64,000 nucleotides of DNA, from assembly GCA_023053545.1 (NCBI GenBank), contig JAKZAN010000001.1, positions 5,414,565-5,478,564 of the forward strand, written 5' to 3'. This DNA is from Lepidurus packardi. Its lineage: Eukaryota; Arthropoda; Branchiopoda; Notostraca; Triopsidae. This document shows, in pieces, positions 33,901 through 46,950 of the stretch. Under the pieces are notes generated by a model. The model was not told the origin of the DNA and ran no database searches. It saw nothing but the letters and a program-made list of their open reading frames with translations. Position 1 is the stretch's first letter. Each line of letters starts with the position of its first letter. Both the position numbers and the translations under genes were made by a program.

Positions 33901-36900
33901 GTTAACTTTCCTTTGAACACCTTTCTGGCTTTGTTTTTGCTGAAAAATACAAAAAGAAACAGTGTGGCGACCGGAAACGGGATACCCTCAAAAGTCGAAA
34001 CCGTTTAAATTCCACCCATTTAAGTACATACTTTCCGGAGCCGAATTAACACACTATCGAGTGAAAACTTTTGGACCTCCCGCTGAACGTGGTTAGTTTG
34101 GATACGATAGAGTCCATCTGCAAGTCTACGAGTCTGCGTACAGTACGTACGTACAAAGTATACAAGTGCAAACCCGCAGCCGCGCAAAACTACCCCCCTC
34201 TACCCTCCCTAGTTGTTGCAATTAGTGATCAATATCGGAGATCCTCGGCAAGCATAAGTAAAAGCAAAGCGTGTTAAGTGTATTTACGTGCGTGTGACGT
34301 ACTGTATTGTACTTTGGAGTCTTTCCAAACTATAGAGCGAACTGCAGAAGAAGGGGGGAGGGTAGAAATAAGAAAAGGAAGGTACATTTGCCGAAAGAAA
34401 TGAGTAGAAATACAGTGTAAAGGTGGGACGTGACACGTGAAGTAAGTAGAGTGCGCCTTCTTGCTCTCCCCCCTCCCTCCCATTTGGATTCCAGAAGCTC
34501 AAATCCGTCTTACCCGTTTTACCGCGGGAGGAGCCTGCTGCAACTTTTTGATCCATTGCTTCCAAGATTGACGCTTTATTTGGCTTATCCATTTCCGTCG
34601 CCGTGGGAGGTGACCCCAATTTCCCGTGTTTGGTCAAAAGATCATTCATGCAAAAAAACACCTCATCCCTTTTCCCCCCTCTCCATCTTAGACCCAAACA
34701 ATAGCAAAGCTTGCGAGGAAAAAGAAAAGAAACAAGAAATTAACATATACACAAAACCGCCTTCTGGGAGGACGTGCTCCAAATTGGGGAAATCCTGAAT
34801 TAAAACTTTTCCCGCCCTTTTTGTTGAGCGCCAAAGAGCAGCCATGTTCCCCTTCATGACTTGTTTCCTCAGCAAGCCAGCCACAATTCGCACATGGAAA
34901 CCGCCGTTGGACTCGACTGGACAAGTAAGACATAGAAGCTTTAACAAATAAAGAAGCGGAGATAATAATAATAATAAAGATAAATACAAAAAGCAAAGGA
35001 AAACACTCCAAAAAAGAAGAATTTTTTAATGAATTACGAAATAAGAGTTTTGACTCGGGCAGCGAATCCATCACTGTCTTCTTTCAGTCCATTTACTGGT
35101 CCTTGTTTGTTTTTTTAATGTACCAGTGCTCCCAGAAGAAGAAACATAAAATACAAATAAGATAAAATAGAAAAACATAGTGCGTATGGATGCGCACATG
35201 GTTTTCGCTAGCCCGAGGTTAAATCCATAAACGTCGATGCTGGTATGTTGCCAAAAGCTATAGCGTTAGTGGAACAACATTGTGCAAACTTGGGATAGAT
35301 TAATTTCGAGTTTTCAAGCGTTGTCTTAAAGGTGAGATATTATTAGTGTTCATCGTAATGGTTTCTGGGTTGGAGTATTTAGATTATTTTTCTGTGTAAG
35401 TCAGTTCGAACTGGATCCGAACTGGAAAGGTTAGAGGTAGCAAAAAAGTGATGCTTGACCAATTGAGTGAAAAAGGATTTCAAAGTTTTGGGTTGCTCAG
35501 GTTTCCAACATCCCATTTTGGTGGAAAATCCCAACTTTGTCTTAGCCTCTTCCATCTTACTGGTTGTCAGAGCATTCCTGTTGCGTCCTGAATTTTTTTT
35601 TTAGAAGTGAAGGAAGATGTTTAGTTCAGGGCTGTGTAACAACCTAAATCTGTTAATTTGTAAACTTGAATAAATAATCATGTATTTTAATATATGTCTT
35701 GGCCTTTCCCTCTACTGGGACTTTTTTCCGCTCGGTTGGATACCAACTTCTCTTGAACAAAATTCCGTAATTTATAAGGATTTTTTTAGAATTTATTTTA
35801 AAAAAGTCATTTTTTAATTGAAACGTACTGTAAAAACAGTCCGAAAAGTACCTCCCAAATTCCTAGCTATCCTGTAATAAGTTATTTCTTTTCAAAATGT
35901 AACTTTAATTGGCATAATTGGAATTATTTAGAAACAATTCTTAATGAGTACCTTCTGTCAGATGAGGGCTTTGTAGTAACATGTGTTGGTACAATGTTGG
36001 GCTCAGAACTCACTACACATATGGCATGGAAGTTGACTGACTTTAGAATTACAATGTTTCAATCTTGGTGTGAGCTGCTATAGAAACTGGTCGACTTAAC
36101 AAAGATTGAAAGAAGTCGGCGTAGTGATATTTCAGCGTTGAATAGACGGCTAGTAAATCAAGAGTTTGATTTGCTCCCTGTATATCTAAATGTAATTGGT
36201 AAATTGTAGTCGGTCCTATTATTAAAAACATCAATCCAAGCTGTGATTTATGTACACATCATGAGCTATCTTGCATGGAATGGATAATGAGATTTACAAC
36301 CAAGTTTTAATAACATGCGATCTGTCATTCCTTAACATTAGCATACTTTGAAATACGATACCTCAAGTACGAATATTGTCAGCCTTTAGCTATCACTGTA
36401 GTCCTGAGTAATGTGTTCCATTGTCCATTAATTTATTGGGACAGCTAACTCGATTCCATCTAACTCTAACTTGATGGTACCGAACAGTTCTATTACGATC
36501 TATTTCTTCGATACGCAAAAGGAACAACACACCTACAAGTCTGCCCTGATAAGATTTATTGTTAATACATTATATAAGGTACATGTTCATTGAACTACAC
36601 ATTGTAGCCACTTCAAACTATAAAAGTACACTGCAAAAAATTTCGGGTACTTGGCACATACTGTGCTTGGCACCTTTTTGTGAAAGAAAGATGGAATAAC
36701 TGTATGGAACTGTAATTGTACAAGGTATCGTAACGGCGTTACAATTACAAAATCGTAACACGTACTCAGGTATATTTATTATTTAGGTAGATTTCAATTA
36801 TTCAGTCACGTTATTCAGGTAAATTTTATTAAGGAAAATCCAGCAAAATTATTAAGGTAATATTTGCGTAATTTTTTACGTAAAACGTCTTGAAGCACTT

Positions 36901-39045
36901 TTTGTGAGTAAGCAAGTTATTCTTGCAAAGTTAGTGTAATACAAAGTGCGAGGGTGGTCCCCCCCTCCCTGCTGAGTAAAAATCCCGAAAAGAATATTTT
37001 TAGAAAATACTAACTAATGCAAGAAAACAGACAACATCCTCGCGTTCCATTAGGCTTTCGTTTGAACTCGACAGTGTTTTTTCTCCTCCCTGTTGATGCT
37101 CCGTTCACAGCTTAGCAGGTTTATTTTCTATTATGTTAATGTTAGGTTCTTTCAGTCTTGCTTTTATAGTTCTTAGGTTTCTGATTATGTCAGGTATCTG
37201 AAGCCCTGTTGATCGGATCAAACGTGCAATGAGGAGCCAGAAAGACTAAGAGCGAGAGAGTAAAGGGTGGGAGGGATCGGAAAGGAAAGAGAGATATTGA
37301 CAGGGATAGCCATGGTAACATTCGAACGTTGGGTAAAAAAAAACCCTTTGCTTATGATCAGGCGTCAAGACAAGATGCCTACTCGTTATGATAAAGTTTC
37401 TCTCTCTTCCTTGGTCATTGCTTACCGCCCGTTTCACAATATGTGTGCACAGCCAAAGGAAGCAAGCTAGCATTTCATGTACATTGAGTCGAGGCGACTT
37501 GATCTCGTTAAGTAGAATCTCGAGCTTGGGGTAACATTGATGTGCCCGGAAAGGTGTATAGAAGCTAATTAAAGCGCTTAAGGGCTGGTAACTCTGCAAG
37601 AGGGGTTATTTTGCATCTTCCTATACAAATGAGAAGAGCTCTCTCGGTAGTTCGTGTCGCTTTTTATCTCGCAAGTTGTTTGGGTGTCCTGTCGTGGGAG
37701 CTCTTCTCTAATCACAAGTTTCCTTGGCGGATCCCAAGCTTGACGTGGCAAACACACTCTAATTTATCGGCTATGAATGTGTAACGAGATCCCCGGAACG
37801 GGTCCTATCGATTCGGTCGTCTTACTTGCAGGCTTATATGGAGTGCGTAGTAATATAGTACAAAGCGTAGCATGTCCGAATCTCTGGATACTTTGTATGT
37901 ATTACTATGCTATTGATCTTGTACTACTGATTCCTTTAGCTTTCTGTAGGTCTTTTTTATGACCCTTTTAAGAGTCAGATTTCTTCCTTTTTATAGCTGT
38001 GAAGAGAGAAGTAAACGGAGAGATCTTTTGGGGGGAAATCGTTAAACAATGAGAAGAAATGGAAATTTGTTGACAGACGCCTGTCTATAGCAACCTCATG
38101 TCTTGACGGATGTCTTTACCAGGGAATTTATGTTCTTGAAAAGAGAAGGAAAGGAAAAATGGGGAGTGCTAGTAAATTTGCAAGTAGTCCCCCCTTCTTC
38201 TTTTGGCAGAGGCGGTTTGGGGAGATTGCGCAATTAAGCCGAGTTCAGTAGTGGGCGCAACGAAGTCCTTGGTAGACCCACACACGTTTATTGAGGTGAT
38301 TTTTGGATCCCAAAGAGGATGTAAGCAGGGAAAATTGTTTCCTGTGACAAGCCTCAAGAGGCTTTTTTTTTCTTTTTTTAGTAGAAAATCCTGGGTTCTT
38401 GAAGACTCGTCAATTGGGCTTGTGTCTGTTCTCAGATAGTCGGTTTCGATCAACGTCTTCCAAATTGCTGCTGAAAACTTGAATTGCTGCGCCGAGAGTT
38501 AATCAGCTGTTGGGCAAAAAAAGTTGGCGGCGATAGAACAGACATTTCGAGGAGAAAAAGAAGGTTAAAGAGGACGAACTCACTGGTGCTGCCTGCAACA
38601 CATACCCAAACCACAAATTCCTGTCATTCCAATCGGCCTGCCAAATGTTGTAGCCACTGAGCGAAAGAGTAAGTTGGGTTACCTTGGCTTGTCTTTCTTT
38701 AGTGCCAGCACAAATTGACCTGGTAACCCCGCCAGGATTTCTATAGCTGACACATTTCATTCCTTTTCCCAGTTGCCATCCCTTTTTCTTAACCTTTTTT
38801 TCGGCAATTGAATTTCTGCTTTTATTTGCTTGTCAAGATAAACTTCCGTGTCTCTGCCACCTTATACCTCAGTCACTGATGTCAACCCGAAGTTCATGGC
38901 AGTCCCATACCTTTAACGAACAATCAACGCCAGGCTCCTAGTTGAAACGCAGAATTTCTTCCCGCTTCATAACTGTGTTAGCTCACACAATTTTCATCGA
39001 GTTTAACCTCTGCTTTCTATGGCTTACTTCAACTTTGTTGTTCGA
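31000..39045. other. Gene-free stretch between transglutaminase and phosphodiesterase
   Basis: No exon of a known family is recognised. Around 33.2-35.1 kb the composition is less AT-rich and ORFs of 110-137 codons appear on both strands (33242-33592, 33634-34008, 34284-34697 minus, 34688-35074 minus), but they overlap one another and show no domain. Upstream exons or promoter DNA of the phosphodiesterase gene could lie here. Confidence 0.4.
31369..31466. repeat. Cluster of short perfect palindromes
   Basis: AAGGTCAAATCAA (31369-31381) and its reverse complement (31383-31395) are separated by one base, a 27-base near-perfect palindrome. TCTGGTGCAG (31422-31431) pairs with CTGCACCAGA (31457-31466). 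Further upstream GAAACCAG and CTGGTTTC also pair. It may be the remains of a foldback element. Confidence 0.75.
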
Positions 39046-39049
39046 ACGT

Positions 39050-39515
39050 TGGTTAGCAAGTTCTCATTTCGGCCGTCGTATTCCTGTGACGCTGCAGTGA
39101 ATTTCCACACCATTTTTAAACATTTTAAACCTTTGACATGCGTTACAAAGTTTACTGTTAGGTTAAGCTAAGATTATAGAACCCTGCTTCGAAGTTCACT
39201 TCACTTCGCCTTCTGCCGTATATTTCCGCAGCGCTGCCGTTAATTTCGGTGCTCTTATGATTGTTTTATTTCTTATAACCAAGTCTTTGTTGCACTATTA
39301 GATTTAAGGTAAGGTTGTTCTACTAGGTAGTTAACTGTCGTTTCTGCCGTTTTATCTCTGCGGGGAATTTCTGCGTTATTCGAGTCTCTCACCCTTGAAG
39401 GTTCCTTGATACTTGATACATCTGGTCCTGTTAGATTGAAGATACGTTTATATTACTTAGTAAGTTGCTATTTCTGCCGCTGTTATTTCTGCGGCGCTGC
39501 CGACTGAACGTCCGG
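39050..39515. repeat. Diverged tandem array, unit about 130-138 bp, 3-4 units
   Basis: Cores at about 39066-39106, 39204-39247, 39337-39371 and 39465-39510 share the layout TTCTGCCG, TATTTC, GC(A/G)GCGCTGC and AATTTC. Between cores a second motif recurs: CTGTTAGGTTAAGC, CTATTAGATTTAAGG and CTGTTAGATTGAAG. Successive spacings shrink slightly. No protein frame runs through. Confidence 0.7.
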
Positions 39516-39850
39516 TATACCTGAGAACGTTTGGTTAAGGAGAAGTCTTTTGAGCTCCATTTTCTTTGATAGGACGTGGGCTCTTTGATTAGGACGAAAA
39601 GAAGCGCCTAGCCCAAGGCAATCTCTGGTCGTTGAAACTATATTGCAGAAATCCCTTTGCCAAAGTTGGTCCTCTTTCCCCTTTTCTCGTGAAATTCTAT
39701 CATTCTGTAACCTAAGTTAAGTCAGACGTTTTCATTGCTCTTGCTTCCCACTTTTTGCTTTTTTACCGGGGTCCTTTCTTCCTGTAGCTGGGATAGGGAG
39801 CTTTGCGTCATTGATCTGTTGTGCTGTGTGGCAGCCATTGCGCACTGGCG

Positions 39851-39879
39851 TAGATATAGATAGATAGATATATATATAA
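39851..39879 (+). repeat. TAGA/TA microsatellite
   Basis: A short imperfect run of TAGA followed by TA dinucleotides. Confidence 0.85.
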
Positions 39880-41235
39880 TGTCCCCTCTCCTTCAACCAT
39901 ACTTTTCGGGCATCTTCGTTGAGATACCTTAACGGACGTAGAACGCAGCAAGCCAGCAGCCAGTGCGGATAGTTCGTTGCTGTCTGCACACACATACACA
40001 CACACTCAACTCGCACCAACCCGCACATCCAAAGAGACACAAACATATACGCTTTCTTCATACGTGTGTACCTGTACGTGCAACCAAGCACAACTGCCTT
40101 ACTTCCAAAGAGGCGAACCATTTGTAACGATATACACTGTGTTATGCGTTTATGTAAAGGACGCTGGGGTACTTAAAGACTTGGCTATTGGGCACCTGCT
40201 AGCATGTTAATGTCGGCAGTAGTCATTTACTTCGCGCGTCTTGAATATCTAATTACACTTTTCGACCATTTCCCAAACTTGTGTTGCTGTTTTAACCTAA
40301 TTATTGCCACGTAAAGCGTCAGCGTTACAGACTTTTGTGATGCCCAGTGAGCGTGCAAAAGTTATTACGTGAAAGTGGGGAAGATTAATTGTACTTCCCA
40401 GAACCCCAGAATCTCAAGTACGTCTTGTGAGAGGGAAAAATATGATCTCCTTTGAAGTAAAGTGATTCGTGCCTGTAGTAATATTGGGTGAAGAGATCAG
40501 CCCAAGTTGCATTTGGTGACATCTGCGAAGTGTACTTCTTTTCAATGGACCACACTTGTACAGACTTACGTACACCATGCCAAATTTGCGCCACATCTTG
40601 TCGGATTGCTTTGGACATTGTTGCGCGTCGAGCCGTAAGAACCCGTCGCCCACTACGGAAAAAGCCCCTTGTACGTCCTTCTCGCATTCTGTGAGTTATA
40701 ATAGTGATCGATCTGGGTAACCTTTCGAGTCGTTATATACGAAAAATCCTTTTTGAATCGCGTGCTAGTGCTAATAACGCTTGGGTATGTTTCACACGTC
40801 TTTCTCAGAGAGCTCCGGTAAAAAGGCAAAGTGACGTAAGCAACCGTCAAGTTCCAAACGATCCGTCTTCAATCCTCTTGGCGTCAGACGAGACCGTCTT
40901 TGAATATTAAAAAAGGGAAATACGAACAGAGACCGGCGAGCGTTAGTATGTATACATATACGTATACCTTTGCTTGAAACTGTAGCTCTGCCGTAAATTT
41001 TCAATAAGGTCTGCATCATTATACATGTTCAAGTTGGAAAACCCTCAGGCCTGCTGTATTTTTTCTTAATTCTATTCGTTTGAGGAGTTTTATAAGGGCA
41101 CAATGTTGATTAGAGAAGGTTTGTGTTCTTGGAAATTTAATCTTTTGCTGGTACCAACTGGGAATTAAGTGTATGACGAGGTAGATTGTTAACTTGCATG
41201 TATTGCATGTATTACATTATCACCAAAAGTTAGTC

Positions 41236-41411
41236 GAACATAGAAGATCAAAGTTTGCTTTTAGAAGATAAAAGAATCAAACATAGAAGATGGAAGTTTC
41301 CTTTTACAAGATCGAAGAGTCGAACATAGAAGATAGAAATTTGCTTTTCGAAGATTGAAGAATCGAACGTAGAAGATCGAAGAATCGAATAGAAGATCGA
41401 AGTTTGCTCTT
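41236..41411. repeat. 43-bp tandem repeat, about 4 units
   Basis: Units start at 41236, 41279 and 41322, followed by shortened units. Each carries GAACATAGAAGAT, AGTTTGCTTTT and a second GAAGAT-GAAGAATC. Because the unit itself contains the near-duplicate AGAAGATCGAAGA, the tail of the array shows truncated units of about 20 bp. Confidence 0.85.
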
Positions 41412-41809
41412 AATTTGGACGCTTTGTGACTCCCAAACTCGTAAAGGTTTGAAATGACAGAATCGTATCGCTGAGGACGGTTCGATACAAAGTGTCGTGA
41501 CGTCATCTCGGCGCTCTTGCCGGTGAGTGGGTACCATTCTAATGGATCTTTGAGTCTTTCGGGTCTGAAATTTGAGGAAATAACCTTAATTAGCATTGAA
41601 ATTGGGATGAGTTGTGTCCACTTCAGTCACGTGCCTGTGTCCGTGAACCTAAATGTCGTGTCTGTGTTGTATTACGAGCTTCTACGGTGAGTTAGAGCGA
41701 CGTCGACGTGTTTGGTCTCGGGTCGTGGGATAGTGACTACCCCATTTTCTAGGCTGCTTTACTTTCTTTCTTTTCTTAAGTTTCTCTTGGCTCGTCTTTT
41801 TTATTATTA

Positions 41810-41834
41810 TTTTTTTTTTTTTTGGGGGGGGGGG
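41810..41834 (+). repeat. T14-G11 junction
   Basis: A run of 14 T passes directly into a run of 11 G. A longer tract of the same design occurs at 57667-57712. Confidence 0.9.
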
Positions 41835-44671
41835 ATATCCTATACAATCTTTCTGAGTAATGCTGGCATAATGTGGAGAAGACATAATGAGTTCTTGGAC
41901 TACCGCTGAGCACATTCCTGCATGGGTCGATGTCGCGCTGGTGCCAGGGCCCTTTAAGCCCCCCTGGATGCCTCGTGCCACGTTCTCTGGTTGCAAAAAG
42001 GACTACGGGGCCACAGGGAAAGCACTCCACGCTGGAAGCGTGGCGGGGGTGCAAAGACAGGGAAAAACAAGGATTTGAGTTTACCTTCCATTAAGATTCT
42101 CGCGGGGCTCGTTTACATTCGCAACTTGCCGGCCCACATGTAAACCCCCACTCGTAGCATACATCCCTAATATCCACACATACAACACACTGAGCAAATC
42201 TTGATTGCATTTCTATATTGTCGTTAAGGGGCTAGCGGCACCCTAAGGGCGTCTGACCGTGTGGCGCCAAGTTGTCCGGCTTCTGGAGCTCGCGCTGCTG
42301 CGAGTCCCGCGGTACGGTCACGATCTTTTCCTTGTTACTTTGGGTTTTGTAAGCTCTTTTATACTTGCCCCCTTCTCTCTCTCGCTCTTTCTCTTCCTCC
42401 TTCTGAATCTCTTGCTTTTGTTCCTTCATTCTCGACTCCTTGGGTTCCTCACCAACTTTCTATCTCACACTTGAAGCATCGTCTGCTGGATTTATCCCTC
42501 GCATATATAACTGGCGTAGCTGCGGCATGCAAACCAGCAGACGTATGTCCTAGTCGTAAGTGCAGCATCCGCGGGAGTAGTCGGACAAGGTGCTTATGGG
42601 GCCTGATTAGAGACGCCTACGGGTCATCTCCTTGTGTTATGTGCCGTTGCATGGCTATGGATGTGTGTAGTATGGATGTGTGTGTGCGTGTCCCTAACCT
42701 CGTGCTCATTCTGCATTTTGCTCATTGCCTCTGCTCCCGATAAGACGTCAAAGAATTTCTATAGAAATAGTCGGGCCGGTCGTACCAGCTGACGTTAGAT
42801 CGGCAAGCAAAATAAGTCAAATTTTCAAATAAGGCCAAGTCTCAATTTTCTTTAAAACAAACAAGCAAAAAGACGAAAAATGTGCCCCTGGATCGTGTCG
42901 GTTGCAGAAGCTGCATGCTCAGGAAATTAAGCTTGGTTTCAAGTGGAGTGCATCTTTACTTATTAGTCGCGTACGAACGTGCCGTTTTGCGCGTACATGA
43001 CAAAGAGAAGGGTCAAACTGCAACGTGGAGTGTCCACTTCGCACCGGAGTCTATAAGACTTGAAATCATAAAGTGAGTTGAGTTAAGTTTGCAAGATGCT
43101 GTGCTATGAGGGTTCCGTTGCTGTTACTTTTAGCTTTCATGAAGGTGTTACTAATTCCAATGGGAAATTATGTTAGCAATTAGGTGAGAGGCAAAACAAC
43201 TGTCTGTGAAGTAATTTTTATGGAATAGATTTGGGTTTGTAACTCTTGTTTTTTTACTGAAAATCGTTAGAACATTTTGCCGAAAACTTGAAAGTAGCAA
43301 TTTGGTTGTGTTCTTGAGGTTTGTTGGGGAATTACTGCAGTCATTTGTGCAACCAGGTAGATTAGTGGTCGTTCACATAATTTGGCACAATGTATAGCGA
43401 CGTCTGTCTTGACAAAACATGTGCAGAGCTGGAGGTTAGCCTTTCAGCGTAAAAACATATCTGGAAGGTTAACTGACTGAATTAATTCTTAACAGAAGCC
43501 ATTTTTCATGTTTTATGCCCCCGCAGCGGAAAGCATTTTAGCGAAAGGGTGCTGGAGCGAGTGACTCGGCGTATTGTTAACCGGTACAGGTGGATTCTTT
43601 TACCCCGACTGAGTTTAGTGTCTTCCAGCTACAACCCATGGCGAAACCGGTCTAGCTTGTTTAGGCAGGTTTGATCGAAAAATTCCTTCTGATTGGTTGG
43701 CGTAATGGCATTAATACCCAAAAGAGAGGACCCAGGCGGCAACTAAAAAACAGCGGGCATTCTGGGGCTGTGGAATTAATTTTTGTTTTCGTTTGGGCGT
43801 TTGGGAGGTGATTGGGGAGAGATGAAGTCTAACCATGAGGGTTGTAAATTTCAGCTCGGCTATGTTCATGTTTAGACACAAAGGGTCTTACGTAAACATA
43901 ATGGATAGGCAAAAATTTGGTGTTATGGGCCTCACTTGTAAATGTAAGGATTGTAAGTAGATCCCTGCGGGCTCTGAAGGATAAACGTTTTTGGGAATCA
44001 TTCCACGTGCAACAGTGCCAAGCTTCCCAAAGGTGAGATACAAGCTTCTTCCCAGCTTTGGAGTACACACACACATAGCGTTACTGGGCTGGGAGCCCCC
44101 ATGCTACGAGAAATTATGCAAATCACCTTCCTTCTGTACCTAAGACATGAACTGTCGGGGATGCTATGAGGGACATCACTTTTTATGCCGAAAACTTCGC
44201 CCCACTGGAATAGAACACATTTGATTTCACCTGCAACGACTCTTCGACAGTTGCCAAACAGTCTAGTTGTCTCGTGCCTACGAGATATTGCGCGGGGTCC
44301 TAATGTGCTATAAAGGATATCAAACCACTATAATTACAAAGTGTGAGGAACTGTAGGAAATGGAGCCATGAATGCTCTACTTGCTATCGTGAATAAAGCA
44401 AACAACAGATTGACCAAATAAACCATAGAAACACTGAACGCATTAAAGTGTGTTAAATTTGATAAATATACTTCACTAAATTTTATTTCTTTTTTGTAAA
44501 AGTAATTTTCAGTAAATTAACAAAAAAATAAAGTAATTTCCCTATAAAAGTAATTTATTTTCTGTTAATTCTAGAAAGCAGAACTTTATGAAAGAAGTTT
44601 GTTTGTTTTTCTTATTAAAATGTTATATTTTAGCAAGAAAATCATAAACGCACTGAAGCATGACTAAAGAT

Positions 44672-44735
44672 AGTTTATGGTCTAAATAGTTTAAAGTTTA
44701 TGGTCTAGATAGTTTAAAGTAAGTTTATGGTCTCG
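44672..44735 (+). repeat. 23-bp tandem repeat, about 2.7 units
   Basis: AGTTTATGGTCTAAATAGTT begins a unit at 44672; the next starts at 44695 with one change (TAGATAG). A third, partial unit lies at 44718-44735 with a small insertion. Confidence 0.8.
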
Positions 44736-44845
44736 TGGCAGAATGCATTACAACATTCACTTATGAACCCTATAGACTGGAACTCGTGAATGGTCCGTTG
44801 ATTGACCTACATCTTTTACTCTCCTTTTGTATGCCACTATCTATA

Positions 44846-44867
44846 TAGATAGATAGATAGATAGATA
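44846..44867 (+). repeat. TAGA microsatellite
   Basis: Five perfect TAGA units, preceded by their partial complement CTATCTATA, so the tract can fold on itself. Confidence 0.9.
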
Positions 44868-46950
44868 TTTTTTTCGAATTAACTTATGTTAATGGTGGTT
44901 AACAGTCTAGTTAAAATAGTGTTCGCGTAGTTGTGTTCATCTTCGTTAGTATGTATTTTGGAAAGATAGGTGAAAAAAGGTTCTCAAGCAGCCCACACTT
45001 GAGCAATCTCGACGCTCGAACTTAAAAAGCCACAGTCATCTGTCAAAATATTAAGATAGGGAATGAATACTTGGATGTTGAATTGCTTCAAGTGTTGAGG
45101 GACAAGCAAAGGACTTTGTGGGACAACCTTGTCCCCTTAGTCTCTTTGCATGTTTTTGAACCGAGAATAACAACTCGCGTGATGGATTGCTCTCGGATGG
45201 ATCTTTAGGAATTCGTACGGTTTGGAGTTTAAAAACAGTTTAAAATTCGTGAAGCAATTCTCTTATCGCTTAGAAAATGGCTCAAGGTTTTCGTTTGTTT
45301 CTTTCTGGACACGTTTTGACAGTGTCCATGTGATATTTCTAAGCTCTTCCCCCGAAGAAACCTTTTTTAATTTTATTTATTTGGAAAGGTTCTGATTGGA
45401 AGTAATAAGCGCATGTCCCATAAGATAGTTACAAGTCCCTTGTGACACACTCGGAGAATATTGGAAAGGTTATCGGATCCGAAGACTATAAAAGACAATA
45501 TATATATATAAAAAGCCAAAACAAAAGAAAGCTTGAGCGTTTTTCCTCTAAATGATTTTTGTCGTTTTTGTGTATTGTGTTGCTTGGATGTGTCCCTGCT
45601 TTTATGGACTTGATCGTGAAGGACCCCCGGCCGGGGCCGCCCATTTTCCTAAGCCAAAAACTAACGGGCAAAAAAAAAAAAAAAACCAGAAGTAAAAAAG
45701 AAAAAAGGCCTTCTTTGCTTGCACACTTGGTTTGCAAGCGAAAGGTCAAAGATGACGCACTTTGGGCTAATAGTATACAAAATGCTCCCAGAAAATTGCA
45801 CTTTAACACGCTTAAAATATCTATTGTTGCACCTGTCACTTGTCCACCTTTTCGTAATATTATTCAACTTGTCTACAGTCTCACAGTAAACTCTCTTTTA
45901 GAGGCGCGTGTTCCCCTTGTTATTTGTTCTCTAGCTAACAGACATTAATAACTGTTATTGGAAGTTAAAGTGACTGAATAAGAAGAGATATACGTTAAAA
46001 AGAGAACAAAAGACATATCAAGGCACAAAACAACCCTACAGAAACTAAAGGACGCAAAAGCGATGGAACCGAATCTTTATTGTTGTATTGCGCAATCCTG
46101 CCGCCAGGAGGAAGATTTATGATCCTATTATTACCTATTGTCTAAATGGTTAGTGATTTGGAGAAAAGAGAGAGGAAAAGAGAGAAAAAAGAACATGTTG
46201 AAATCTGAGATTTCTCTTGAAATAAAATAATAATAAAAAAGAAAACACAAGAGGAGGGTCTTTGTCTTGGGATTGTTGGTTCTCAAGAACTTTTGGCCAG
46301 TGCGCTCTTGACATTTTGCCTCTCGTTTGGGTTGGTTACTGCTGGTGGTAAAAATCTTAGCGAGTCGCTTAATCATGGGGCGGTCTTGCTGACGTCATTC
46401 CTTTTCCTTTTAAGATATAATGTTCTTCCCCCCCCCTCTAATTTCTTTTCCGGAGTCGACGTAAATGTCGGGTTTGACGTGCGAATTGAAAAAGTATGGC
46501 TCTGTCCCCCCGACGAGCGTCGCCAATAACATTGGCTCAAACCTTCCTCTTTGTCCTAACCCTATAAAGAGTCGCTATAGCAACCTCTAGCAACCCTCTT
46601 TCGTGTTTTTCTTCTTTGCTCCCTTTATTTCAGGGGGTGCATTTTCCAAAATAAATATATTAAATTTGGGAAAGATCTGGCGTAAGCAATGTGTACCGTT
46701 AGTGGAGAAGACAGCCTAAGAAGACGTGAATATATACATAGGAGTTAAAAGTGTAGTCACGAACGAAAAAAATGGGGAAAGGAGGGACGATAGAAAGTAT
46801 CTTTCTTTTTTTCTTTTTTTTTATCAAAGTTTATTTAATGCTGCACACGTGGAGCGATAAAGTGTTGGAATGCACGGCAATAATATCCGGCCAGGGAACT
46901 CATGTTTCTTTGTTTTGTTTTCTATTTTGTCCTGTCTTCGCTTGCTGCAG

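Larger units (their letters stand above)
39515..46950. other. Gene-free stretch upstream of the first recognised phosphodiesterase exon
   Basis: No exon with family similarity was found, although the phosphodiesterase needs at least one more 5' exon if its 46951 exon is real. ORFs of about 60-160 codons exist (40385-40687 minus, 42261-42743 plus, 42882-43076 plus) but none is recognisable. Several microsatellites and tandem repeats are listed separately. Confidence 0.4.

Noticed and set aside
34284..35074. Overlapping minus-strand ORFs of 128-137 codons
   Set aside because: They contain low-complexity hydrophobic and basic stretches, overlap each other and plus-strand ORFs, and show no domain or splice support.
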